Notes under the pieces: model-generated | What the model was told of the DNA's origin: nothing | The model's input: the letters and a program-made list of their open reading frames with translations, nothing else | Databases searched by the model: none | Assembly (NCBI GenBank): GCA_009599575.1 | Contig: VWND01000011.1 | Span: forward strand, 558,001 to 622,000 | Reading direction: 5' to 3' | Length of the DNA: 64,000 nt | Source: Blumeriella jaapii | Lineage: Eukaryota > Ascomycota > Leotiomycetes > Helotiales > Drepanopezizaceae | Translations under genes and position numbers: made by a program | Shown here: piece by piece, positions 1 to 9,865 of the stretch | Layout of the letters: each line of letters starts with the position of its first letter | Position numbering within the stretch: position 1 is the first letter of the stretch

Positions 1-1655
1 TAATAGAAAAAATTAACGACGATATAAAAAATATCGACACCGATATTTCGATTTAAATCATTCAGAAAGTACCAGCTTTTAAGCGCTTATTATTAATGCG
101 AAGCGAAAAATAAATCGACAAATATATCAGTTTCGAAGCTGTCGACGAAGCTATTAAAAAGATTATAAAACAAAAAATTAAATTGAAATTCAGCGACTTA
201 TTTAGTATAAAAAGGAAATTCGATAAAATTATTAATAAACAGATTTTTATATTAAAAAAAAACGAAAAAATTAAAATTATCCGAAAAAAAAACGATTTTA
301 AATTGGAAAAAGATTAAAAAAAAATTTATAATATCGCAGTTAATTTAGCCGATAGGAAAGAATCTTCGGAAAAAGTCAGCTTTTTGGCTTTCGCTATAAA
401 AGTTCAAAAGTCAAAACGACGAAACTGCCTTTATACGGCTATAAAAGCGCTAAAAATAAAAATTATATTTGAAAAAAATACGACCGCTTTCGCTTTATTC
501 GATAATAGAATCGAAGTCAATTGTATAAATTAAAAAACAGCCGAAGCTAATAATATTCCGATTATCACCGATAAGCGAATAATTTATACGACCGTTAATA
601 AAAATACGATTAAGTTTGATAAAATTGTACGAAATATAAAAGTCGACGTTAAAAATATTATTACTTATAAAAACTTTTTGATAATAAAAAAATGCTTTTA
701 TTCTATTATTTTTGGAATATCCTGGATTTTGGAAAGTTTCGTCAGTTTCAAATACATCGAGAACGGCCAGATAAAAGTCTTTTTTTAAAATTGAAACCGG
801 TTTTTTTAAAGTCAAATTACCGTCGCCGGCGACAAAATCTTTTTAGTCGACGTTTTATCGGGAAACGAATAGCCGGCTTTGGTTTTAAAACAAACGCTGA
901 GTTACAAAATCTGGAAAATACTTAGCTAAAAGCATTTACGTTATTAATCGAAATAGCACCGCGAGTAAAATTAGCTAATATCAATATTTTTGGCTATTAA
1001 TTCGGGAATAAAAGTTTCGAAGATTTCGTTTTCGTATTAAACAAACCCGATTTATATACTTTACTTTTTTGTATTAATATTAGCATTTTTTATAAGCGCA
1101 AAATTGATAAAATACGATCCGTGAATCTTAGCGAATCCGATAGAAATATTTTCGAAAAAATAAACGATTGGTTTAAAAAAGATAAAGCAATAAAATTATT
1201 TTAATTAATTATTAACGAATTCGAAAGATTTATTACCGGCCGATTTTCCAGCTTATTATTTGGCAGCCGATTTACAAAAAAACGATTTGATAATTTAATA
1301 ATCGAAATTTAATTTCTGCCAAAAAAGAAAAAGATTTTATACGAAATTTTACGCAATCGAAAAAAAGCTATAGCTTTCGATTTTGCCGAAATAAGCCAAT
1401 TCAGCTTTGACGTTATATTTTATATCGATATCAAAACCGTGCTTTACGAAGCCTGGCAAAAAAAAACTTTTTCAGTTTTTAAAGCTTTTTAGAATAAAAT
1501 AATCGAAATGCTAAAAAAACGAATTAAATAAGAAATTCTCGAATTCTGCTACGGCTTATATAAAAACAAATAGTTTATCGTTGCGAAAAAAAAAAAAAGC
1601 ATTTATAAACTTATTATCGCAATCGTCGAAATAAACAAAATAACAATACGAAACG
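1..1655 (+). pseudogene. Gypsy element H, copy 1 (H1): protease and start of reverse transcriptase
   Basis: Decayed pol of a Ty3/gypsy retrotransposon, entering from the left window edge. It aligns in order with 35398-36498 plus 42515-43055 of copy H2. An aspartic-protease segment lies at about 430-770; the active-site loop keeps the Asp (codon 501-503), but the two residues that should be Ser-Gly read Asn-Arg, as G-to-A changes would give. The reverse transcriptase N-terminal region starts at about 1230 and runs to the insertion of element A, where the frame breaks off at an AAACG that is repeated at 9866-9870. Many TAA/TAG codons interrupt the frame, so it cannot give a working product. Assignment to gypsy rests on the downstream RT, RNase H and integrase order in 9866-12593. 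Confidence 0.85.
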
Positions 1656-1957
1656 TGTTGCGCTATATTTACATTCCTTTATTTCCTTTTATTTCTTTTG
1701 TTCCAGATTCATTCTTTTTGTACGCTTTCAGTAGTTAGATGTTCCTGGAGCTCGGAAAGGCTCGTAGTCACGTGATAACGAGCCTTTTCGGAAACTAGTT
1801 TTTCCGAGCGACTGACTAAGCGAGCCCGAACCTTCCGTTTTTTGCGGAGAGCTCGTTAATTAAATTTAGAATAATACAAGTAATATTTTATTATATACAA
1901 TTTATCCGTTTCAGCCTTCGGTAAGGGTTTTTACCGACTATTCAGTTATATACGACA
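1656..1957 (+). repeat. 5' LTR of copia element A
   Basis: 302-bp direct repeat pairing with 9565-9865. It begins TGTTGCG and ends CGACA, and contains TCACGTGATAACGAGC, an E-box-like CACGTG palindrome. This copy keeps more C and G than the 3' copy (for example CACGTG here, TACGTG there). Confidence 0.95.
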
Positions 1958-1975
1958 GTTATAAGTCTCGGAGCC
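1958..1975 (+). other. Probable primer-binding site of element A
   Basis: Directly after the 5' LTR the sequence reads GTTATAAGTCTCGGAGCC. The first eight bases match, apart from one possible G-to-A change, the complement of the anticodon half of initiator tRNA-Met, which many copia elements use as a half-tRNA primer. Only the first bases fit, so this is a suggestion. Confidence 0.4.
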
Positions 1976-2239
1976 AATTAATAAGCTTTTTTTTGCAATG
2001 CATACGCTAGAAGATTCGTTGAAAGCTTTTACCGGTTAATTTATTCGAATTATTAAAAGATATTCGTGAAAGATTATATTTTGCAGAGTTTTTCTTATTT
2101 GACAAAAGGCTACGAATCGATAAAAAGCTATTAAAAATGCGGGAAGCATTAATTTTTCGATTTTTTTAATTTACAAATTTTATTCTTATTTTTTTATTTT
2201 TTTTAATTCAGTTAATCGATCTTTTACAACGAAAACAAT

Positions 2240-3516
2240 ATGTCGGCTTTTACGAAAAAAAAGGTTTTTTTTTACGATTTAAAATCGTAGATTTTTTGGT
2301 TGGAAGCGTACAAATTTCACCGATCAAGGATTTTTCTTCTCGATTATACCGATTCTGATCTTTTATTTCGCTTTTTTATTAATAAACGATTATAAAAATA
2401 GTTTTTTTATTAGTTTATCGATTAGAAAAATAAAAAGCGTTAAACAGATTACGATCGAAAATGCGCCGAATATAATAGCATAACCGAGGCAGAAAAGGCC
2501 GCCGTTACGATTAATAATCTTTTCGACAGATTTCGATTAATTAATTTGATTTTCGACGATTTAAAAAATGAAATCGATTATTTTTTTATAAATTATTTAA
2601 AAAAGCTTAAAAAATGGCAGGAATACGTTATTGCTTATCAGAAGTTGCTCGATTGGATTTTTTTAATTATAGAGATTAGTTTAATAAACTTTGCAATAGC
2701 TTAATCGAAGATTAACGCTATTAATAATAAAAAAGCGTACGCCATTTTTTATATTAATTTGCAAAAAGATTTTTTAATAAATAGAAATATGCGTAGGGTT
2801 AAGAATTCATATTATAAAAGGAAGCAGAGATTATTTCAGGCATTCGTTTGTATTTTGAAAAAGAATATTATTTTTACATACTTTTTCGTAGTTAGCTTCG
2901 TTAGATTTGATTACAGAAATATTTTTCGCAAAGCGTACAGCGGAAGAATGAATATGACCGAATAAATAAAGAAATAGCAGACCGCTTACAAAGCAGCTGT
3001 CGAATATAAGATTTCTAATATAAATGGCCGTTACGCTGCCACCGATTTTCTCGACGTAATCGCCGCATATATTAATTTATAATAGGCGAACGGCAAAAAA
3101 GCTGAGTATTTAAAAAACGAATTTGCCGGCTTTTTAATAAAAAAGATTTTAATCGAACTGAATTTTATAATCTTTTTTTTTTAAAAACAACCGAAAATTC
3201 GATAATTCAGGCCGAAAAGTCGGAGTTTTCGCTATTTTTTTTTTCGATTTTGAAAACAACGATACTTCGAAAAATCGTAGAAAAAAAAAAGGAAAAGGCA
3301 AAAAGAAAGGAGGAAAAGGGTATAATTGCTTATGCGATACTTTTAAAAAAGCGCTATTTCTATCTTTCAACCGATTGTAAAAAGCTTTTGTACGCAATAA
3401 ATAATCGTCGTAAAAAAAAGATTTTTTTTAATTTTTTAAATAGGCAGAAAATCGCTGAAATGCGAAAAAAAAACTGTTTTTTAATTATAAAAAAAGCTTT
3501 TAAAAACTCTAAATAA
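2240..3516 (+). pseudogene. gag: Element A gag
   Basis: Decayed capsid gene of the copia element. The start is the ATG at 2240-2242, about 280 bp after the LTR. The frame runs to about 2965 with stops at positions expected of Gln or Trp codons. It then shifts, and a second segment (3250-3516) rich in Lys/Glu, with a Cys-containing tail (near 3370), closes the gene. That tail could be the remains of a zinc knuckle but no clean CCHC is left. The assignment rests on position ahead of the protease/integrase and on length (about 420 codons), not on strong sequence similarity. Confidence 0.6.
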
Positions 3517-3719
3517 AAAAAAGTATTTAAATGGTCGCAATTAATAAAATCCTTAGAATTTTAATAATTAAGCCAAAATAGATTTCAAAATTAATTTTTA
3601 AAAAACGATTAAAAAAAGTCTTTTATCGCAACTTTTTGTTTTTTTTGCTTTGATGCGATTAAAAAGTATTTCGGAATTAACGTTTTAGCTTTAAAGCTTA
3701 GTTAATATTATTTTTTAGA

Positions 3720-5260
3720 TAAAAGTATTTTTTTTAACAATTGTTTTAAAACTTATTTAATAAACGATAAGGATTTTTTTATCGAAGAGTTTTACAAAAA
3801 GGTTAATAATTTTATTAATAGCGTTTATGCAGGTATACAAAGTTTTTTAATCGTCGAGAGAAAAAGTCGTTTAATAAAAAAAGCCTTTCGCAAAAAAAAT
3901 AAAAAGCTTTGGAATATGATTTTTAACAACGTAGCGTTCGTTTCAGATTTTATTATTAATATTATTTCCGCTAGTTTTTTAGCTAAAAAAGATTATTAGT
4001 TTTAAAAATCAAATAATATTTTTTGTTTTGAAAACTTTAAAAGCTTTATTTTAAAACGTTAATATCAAACGATCGCCGATTTTTATATATTTAAATATAT
4101 TAAGATTAATTGCTTTTTTTGTTCGCATTTTTTACGTAATAATTTAAACTTTTTGAAACGTGATTCGCTCGGCCTAATAATTTATATAATTTCGAAACGT
4201 CGTACGCGTTATAAATTTAAAAAAAGCAGCGTGTTTACGTACGATCGAAATAACGATGCGCGCTTATAGCATTTTCGTTCGGGCTATTTGAATAAAAACG
4301 CGTTCGAAAAGCTGGTCGAAAATATTCGTAGAATAAAAATCAAAGGCTTAATTAAAATAAAATGCGAAAAGTATGCTATTACGCATTTAAAACAAATGAT
4401 TTTAAAAGTAATATTAAAAAACAAATTTCTTAAGCTTTTTTTTCGCATCGGCTGGGATTTTTACGATTATTCTAAAAATCGTAAAAAAATTTACAACGGC
4501 TCGACGTAAATGTTTTTTAATAAAAAACGAATATAATAAAAAGATTTAGACTTTCGTTATCAGAACGAAAAATATAAAAGTCGTTTTGAACCGTTTTTAA
4601 ACGTTCGACGCATAAGTAAAACGCTAATACAACTTTTTTATTTGCAAAATTCGATAAAATAACGAATCGTCGGTAATTTCAAAACAAAAAAATATTATTT
4701 CGAAATATTAAAAATAAACGGAGCGCGAAAGTATCGATTTGAAGCTGATTTTATTTTACGTATATTAATCAAATAATTCGATCGAACGAACAGAAAAAAA
4801 AGTAATTAAGCGTTTAATAAAAATAAAAATTAAAACGGGATTTTCAACTTTTTTTTGGCCCGAAACGATAAAAAACAATAGCGTATTTGTATAATATATC
4901 GCCGTTTACGAAAAAATAATTCAAGTTTTTAAATAAAATTTTATATAATTAATTTAGATAATATTTCCGGTACTACGATTCTGCTATTATAAAAGCGCGT
5001 ACGGCCGATTTTAAACCAAACTGAAGCAAAGTTTATGCGTACGAAATTCGTGCGTATTTAATAATAAAAAATCGGAAAGTTATAAAATATAAAAGAAAAT
5101 TTAAAGTTTTTTCGAAAAAATATATCGGATATTTGATTGGATATAGCGCTTTTAATATTTACAAAATTTGAGTGCTTTAGCTAATGCGTATAATTACGAG
5201 CCGAAACTTAATATTTAACGAATCCAAGTTTTATTTTTCGAAGGCTGAAAATCTAAGTTT
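3720..5260 (+). pseudogene. pol: Element A protease, GAG-pre-integrase and integrase
   Basis: A protease-like segment at about 3720-3960 runs into a segment at 3915-4000 of the type LxNVAxVxDFxxNIxSASxLA, the conserved join to GAG-pre-integrase in copia. The LWHRRxGHLN box is seen near 4265-4295 with its Trp as a stop and its second His as Tyr. An integrase core follows with FFRIGWD near 4430-4455. Decayed integrase C-terminal sequence continues to about 5260, including a conserved segment near 5035-5215. Integrase joins cDNA to the host genome; none is possible here because of many stops and frame changes. Confidence 0.75.
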
Positions 5261-6539
5261 TATAATTAAACTAAAACTTTAAAAAACCGTGGAATTTATC
5301 GAAAACGCGAAGAACGAAAAAGCTTAGAACGCTGAATATCAGATATTAGCGAGCGGCTTTAATAGCGGCGCAAATCAGTAAAATTCGGTATATTAAAAAA
5401 AAGGTGATATAAAAAAAAAGCTATTATTACAAAACGAGCAATCTTCAAATTTTACAAAAAAGAATAAAGGTTTTTTTCCACCGGAGCCGCTATCAAAACT
5501 AGGATTTATTTCAGGTCTTTTTAATGGATTTTTAAAGCTTACGGTAAAAAAAAAAAATATTTTAATATTAATAGATTTAAATATTTTAAAAAAAGCTAAA
5601 TCCTCGGAAATAAAAAACTTAATAAAAATCGAGGCGATCGAGTTTTTTTTTACGATCGATTCAAACGTTCAAAGCTCGAAAATAATGGTTTTTTATAAAA
5701 GCCTTTTCGATAAAGCTATTACCGATTAATTTTAATTTTTAAAATTAATTATTAATCGAAAATATGCAAAATATATCCGAAACATTTTGACCGACGCGAT
5801 AAAAGCGTCAAAAAGTTATAAAAATCTAAAAAAAAGTAATAAATTAACAAAGTTTATTATTGCAAAACAGAATAAAATAAAGCAAAGCTTTAGAAGGTTT
5901 TCCGGCGCGGGCATAAAAATGGCCCTATACGAGAAAGCGCGTAATTTAATTTTTTAAATTATAATTAAAAGCTATCGCTCGGCAAATTAGGCGCTAAATC
6001 GATTTAAAATAAAGCAGCCATTTAAACGCTTGCTTTTGAAAGCTTTTTTAAAATTAATTATTAAAAAAAAGGCATTATTTAAAAAAAATAAAAAAAACAA
6101 ATCGAAGTTTCCGATAAGCGATAAAAAGCAGCTGATTTCAAAAATTGCCAAACGAAATCGTACAAATTTTATTTTATATTGGCCGGATAAACCGGAAATA
6201 TACGCTACGGTATGCGAAATCTTTTAATTAATAGTTTTATTTATTAAATAATAAATCGACGAATTCGTTTATACGTTTTAAACAAACGAGCCGATTTAAA
6301 TAAATAAAAAAGATTTTCAGGCTGTCTACGCAATAATAGCGGCTTCGATAAAAAAAAATCGGTAAAAAATATTTAATTTTCCGACTAAAAACAATATCGA
6401 AATAATTTACCGAAAGTTTTAAAAAATTAAAACGAATTGAAAAACCATCAAATAAAAAAGCAATTTAAAAAAAAAGCAAGAATTAAGATTAAGAATTTGA
6501 AAATCAAAAAGTGCTGAAGAATTATTAAAAAAAATAAAA
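5261..6539 (+). pseudogene. Element A pol linker between integrase and RT
   Basis: Degenerate coding sequence in the plus direction, Lys-rich, linking the copia integrase and RT domains. A short open piece at 6030-6227 and a P/L-rich segment near 5470 (FPPEPLSKLGF) match what copia polyproteins carry before the RT. No catalytic motif is expected here. The frame changes at least once and has several stops. Confidence 0.6.
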
Positions 6540-7309
6540 CCATAAAGCTTATTCCATTCAAATGGGTTTTTATATACAAAACGAATAGTTTAAGCGAGTT
6601 GCAGCGGTGCAAATCGAGATTAGTCGTAAAAAAAGATTTTCAAAACGAAATTTTAATTTTTTTTATATACGCAATTATATTCGCAGTTCGTTTTTTCCGA
6701 ACGGTTATAATATTAGCGGCTTATTTCGATCTGGAAATTAAGCAATTCGATATAATTAATGCTTTCGTTAATGCAAAACGAAATTTTAAAAATGAGCTAA
6801 TTACGTGCTATTTGCTTAATAAATTTAAATAATCAAATATAATAATATAGCTAAACCGAGCTTTGTATAAGTTAAAAAACTTTTCAGCTTTATAATACGG
6901 CGAATTCGCTAATATTTTAAAAAAGCTAAAACTCGAACTAATAGGCGAAAAGCTTTGTATATTCGCTAACGAAATGCGGAGCGTATACGTAGCGTTTTAC
7001 GTCGACGATATTTAAGTTTTATATTACGCTTTTTATTTATTAAAAGCCGACGAAATTATTTTCGGTTTAAAAAAAGCCTACGAGCTTATAAATATAAAAG
7101 ATTTGAATTATTTTTTCGAAATTCGTATTTTACGAAACAAAAAAAAAAAAAAAATCTTTTTGCTTTACGATTCGTATATCGAAAAAATCGCTACGAAGTT
7201 TGATATATACAAAGGGCGCTTTCCAAATACGCTTTTTTTAATCTGCGAATTTATTAAAAACCCAGGCGTAGCTACGTTTTCGCAAATTAAAAAGTATTAA
7301 AAAAAGGTC
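6540..7309 (+). pseudogene. pol: Element A reverse transcriptase (copia, RVT_2 type)
   Basis: The copia-type polymerase domain begins with the KWVF-like box near 6560. It contains DLEIKQFDIINAFVNA near 6730-6780 (the typical copia DVxxAFL/FNA block). The catalytic YVDD is intact at 6998-7009, followed by LNYFFEIRILR near 7105-7140 (usual YFLGI/VxI box). In the intact element the enzyme copies genomic RNA into cDNA in the particle. Frame breaks occur near 6832 and 7014 (TAA). Confidence 0.88.
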
Positions 7310-7990
7310 GGTTTAATTTTGTATACGGTTATTATGCTTCGACTCGACGTAGCTTTCGCAGCTTTTCAGCTTTTTTACTTTTTTATTAATTTAAGTTTTT
7401 AATATTTCGAAATAGTTAATTAAACGCTTCGATATTTTTATAAAACGAGGTTTTTAAAAATTATTTATAATCGGAAAAAGCGGAAAAATCAATTAATAAT
7501 TTTCACCGACGCTTTTTTCGTCGACGATTCAGAAATTCGGAAATTTTTTTAAAAATATATTTTTTTTTTTTTCGAAAATGCTATTTTGTAAAAAGTTGTA
7601 CGATAAAATATAATTACCATTTTTTTTATTAAAACGGAGCTATTTGCTTATATAACGACCGTAAGAAATAATAGTATTTTAACGTTTTTTCAAAAAGCTT
7701 CGATTCGATATTATTTTTAAATAAAACGTATATTGCGATAATTAGCAAACGATCAGATTAATCGTAAAAAATATAAAAAAAAATTTTTTACGAAGCTTCG
7801 CTACGTCGATATAAGCAATATATAAATTCGCTAGAAATATTAAAATGGAAAGTTTAAAATCATATACTTTTTAATAAATGAAATATACGCAAACGGTTTT
7901 ATTAAAAATTTGATTCGACAAAAGCACGAGAGTTTCGTTAAATTTTTTAATTTACGGGATTTTCGGAGCTTTATCGAAAAGCTCGATTAA
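7310..7990 (+). pseudogene. pol: Element A RNase H
   Basis: RNase H region of the copia polyprotein, recognised by the LDVAFA block near 7345-7365, the TDAxFxDDSExRK block near 7505-7545 (first catalytic Asp kept) and the KTELxA box near 7633-7655. It follows the RT without a gap. Stops from C-to-T or G-to-A change are frequent. Confidence 0.8.
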
Positions 7991-8138
7991 TCGAGCTGAA
8001 AAGCTTGCATTTTGCAGGCGTATTTTTATTTAAATAGACTTTTATTAAAATTTAAATATAGCAAAAATCATTTTTTAAGCAAAGGAAATCCGAACTTTTT
8101 TAAAAATTTAAAACCAAACCGCTCAGCTTTGCAAAAGG

Positions 8139-9317
8139 TTAAATATAACCCGCCAAAATAATAACTCGCGCCCGACGCTTCGCAATAATCAGGCCTGGAA
8201 TAAACCTTCCGATAGGTTTTTTAAAAACAGCTGCCGCCGGCTGTATAGCCGGAGCATTCCTTTTTTTTTGCAAAGTTTTATCAGGCTGAGAATCAGAAAC
8301 GTTTGGCAGAAGGATCGCCGCGAAATTTTTTTTTGGATTTTCAGGAACGAAAATATTTTTTGGTAGGTCGTGGCCAGGTTTTATTCCGCTAATACGTAAA
8401 ACAGGCGTAGGAGTTTCCATTCGAAAAGCAAAAAGTTAAAAAATCTTACGAGCCGCAGCGAGCTTTGCGTTAATAATACGCTTTATATTTATTAGTTTTA
8501 TTTTTAAATTACGATCGATTTAAAAGTTTATTTTTTTGTATTTTTAAAACCGTTTTAATCGTAAAATAAAAAATAACCGTTATATTTTAAAAATCGATTA
8601 GTAAAAACGACAAAGTTTTTCGATAAAACTGACCGTTTTAATAATTTTATTAATCCGAGTTTTAAAAACGGAAAACCACGCAGTTAAAACGTTCGCGTCG
8701 GCCGAAATGCACGACGTGCTAATTGCGTAGCACCGATAGCAACGAGCTTTAGCTAAGTTCGATAAATAATCGTAATCTAGGTTTTCAGTTGCTTCGCGAG
8801 CAATATAAGTTATATAAAAAATAAAATTGGAAGGCTTAGAAATGGCAGGCTTTCTGGCTTTAATACGAACGCGTTTTAAAAAACGATTATCGTCGTTATT
8901 TTTATTTTTAATTTTTTCGTTTTAATAATTCCCGGCCGCTTTTTTTCCAAAAGCGTTAATATTCTGTCTTTTTTTTCCGAAAGTATTATTAAAACCGAAA
9001 CTACCGCTAATAGCTTTTTCACCGCTAGCAGCGTTTTTTTTATTTTCAGGCGCTATATCGGCATTTTCGAGGCCAGGTAAATATAAATCTTCGAAAAAAC
9101 CGTCCAAAAACGAAATATCGAAAAGGTCGCCTTTTTCGAAAAGGTTAAAAAGAAACGAATTAGCCGAAAAAAAGCCGATTAATTGCGTAAAATGAATTTC
9201 GCAAAACTTCGATTACGCAAGCGCCGAAAATTGGAAATCCGAAAAGCTGGGCCAATTAATCGCGTAGAACTACGCGGACGACCTTTTTTGAATATAAAAA
9301 ATGCTATATCGATGTTT
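8139..9317 (-). pseudogene. Antisense ORF between pol and 3' LTR of element A
   Basis: A single minus-strand frame stays readable for about 393 codons, from 9317 down to 8139, with only six in-frame stops (low positions 8922, 8598, 8580, 8544, 8520, 8436). Random sequence this AT-rich would have a stop about every ten codons. Two pieces are fully open: 8922-9107 and 8139-8420. The product is not recognised. It is mixed in composition, with a Gly/Asn/Lys-rich first part, a CYRCYAISTSC segment near 8708-8740 (C-X2-C-X6-C, a zinc-binding-like spacing), and a Pro/Ala-rich C-terminal part starting near an ATG at 8420. The true start is not clear because a TAA lies at 9318-9320. It is transcribed opposite to gag-pol, and its host element suggests an accessory ORF carried by this copia family. 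Confidence 0.55.
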
Positions 9318-9564
9318 TTAATTAAAATAATAAAACTTGAATTTATTAAAAAACTAATAAGAAAATAAAAAAATTAAGATTTTCAAAAGCGACGATACGC
9401 TTATTTAAGCTGAATTGGCTTTATTTACGCTTCGCAACGATAAAAAATATAAATAAATTATATAAATATTATAATATCGCGTTACGGCCGTATTCGGCCG
9501 ACAAAAAGATTTTCCCGCGTTTTAAAAATAGCTGATCACCGGATTGACAATCAGCTAGGAAATA
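9318..9564. other. Element A 3' untranslated region with a hairpin and purine-rich end
   Basis: No convincing coding frame. An inverted repeat TAGCTGAT (9529-9536) and ATCAGCTA (9550-9557) with a 13-nt loop lies just before the 3' LTR. The purine run AGGAAATA (9557-9564) abuts the LTR and is the likely, weak, polypurine tract. Confidence 0.5.
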
Positions 9565-9865
9565 TATTGCGTATATTTATATTTTTTTATTTTTTTTTAT
9601 TTTTTTTGTTTTAAATTTATTTTTCTTATACGCTTTTAATAGTTAAATATTTCTGAAGCTCGGAAAGGCTCGTAGTTACGTGATAACGAGCCTTTTCGAA
9701 AACTAGTTTTTCCGAGCGATTAACTAAGCGAGCCCGAACTTTCCGTTTTCTGCGGAAAGCTCGCCAGTCAGACTTAGAACAATACAAGTAATATTTTACT
9801 GCATACAATTTATCCGTTCCAGCCTCCGGTGAGGATTCCTACCGACTATTCAGCTATGCACGACA
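9565..9865 (+). repeat. 3' LTR of copia element A
   Basis: 301-bp repeat of 1656-1957, ending CACGACA and followed by the AAACG target duplication. The start reads TATTGCG rather than TGTTGCG, and the CACGTG site reads TACGTG, both typical RIP changes. Confidence 0.95.

Larger units (their letters stand above)
1656..9865 (+). mobile_element. Element A: full-length Ty1/copia retrotransposon inserted in H1
   Basis: An 8210-bp LTR element with near-equal LTRs (302 and 301 bp), flanked by the 5-bp duplication AAACG at 1651-1655 and 9866-9870. The internal order is gag, protease, integrase, RT, RNase H, all on the plus strand; integrase before RT is diagnostic of copia. The 5' LTR begins TG and ends CA; the 3' LTR begins TA, a G-to-A change. 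It interrupts the H1 reverse transcriptase, which resumes in frame after 9870. About 1.6 kb lies between the RNase H end and the 3' LTR, more than a copia element needs, and holds an antisense ORF (8139-9317). All frames carry stops. Confidence 0.95.
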
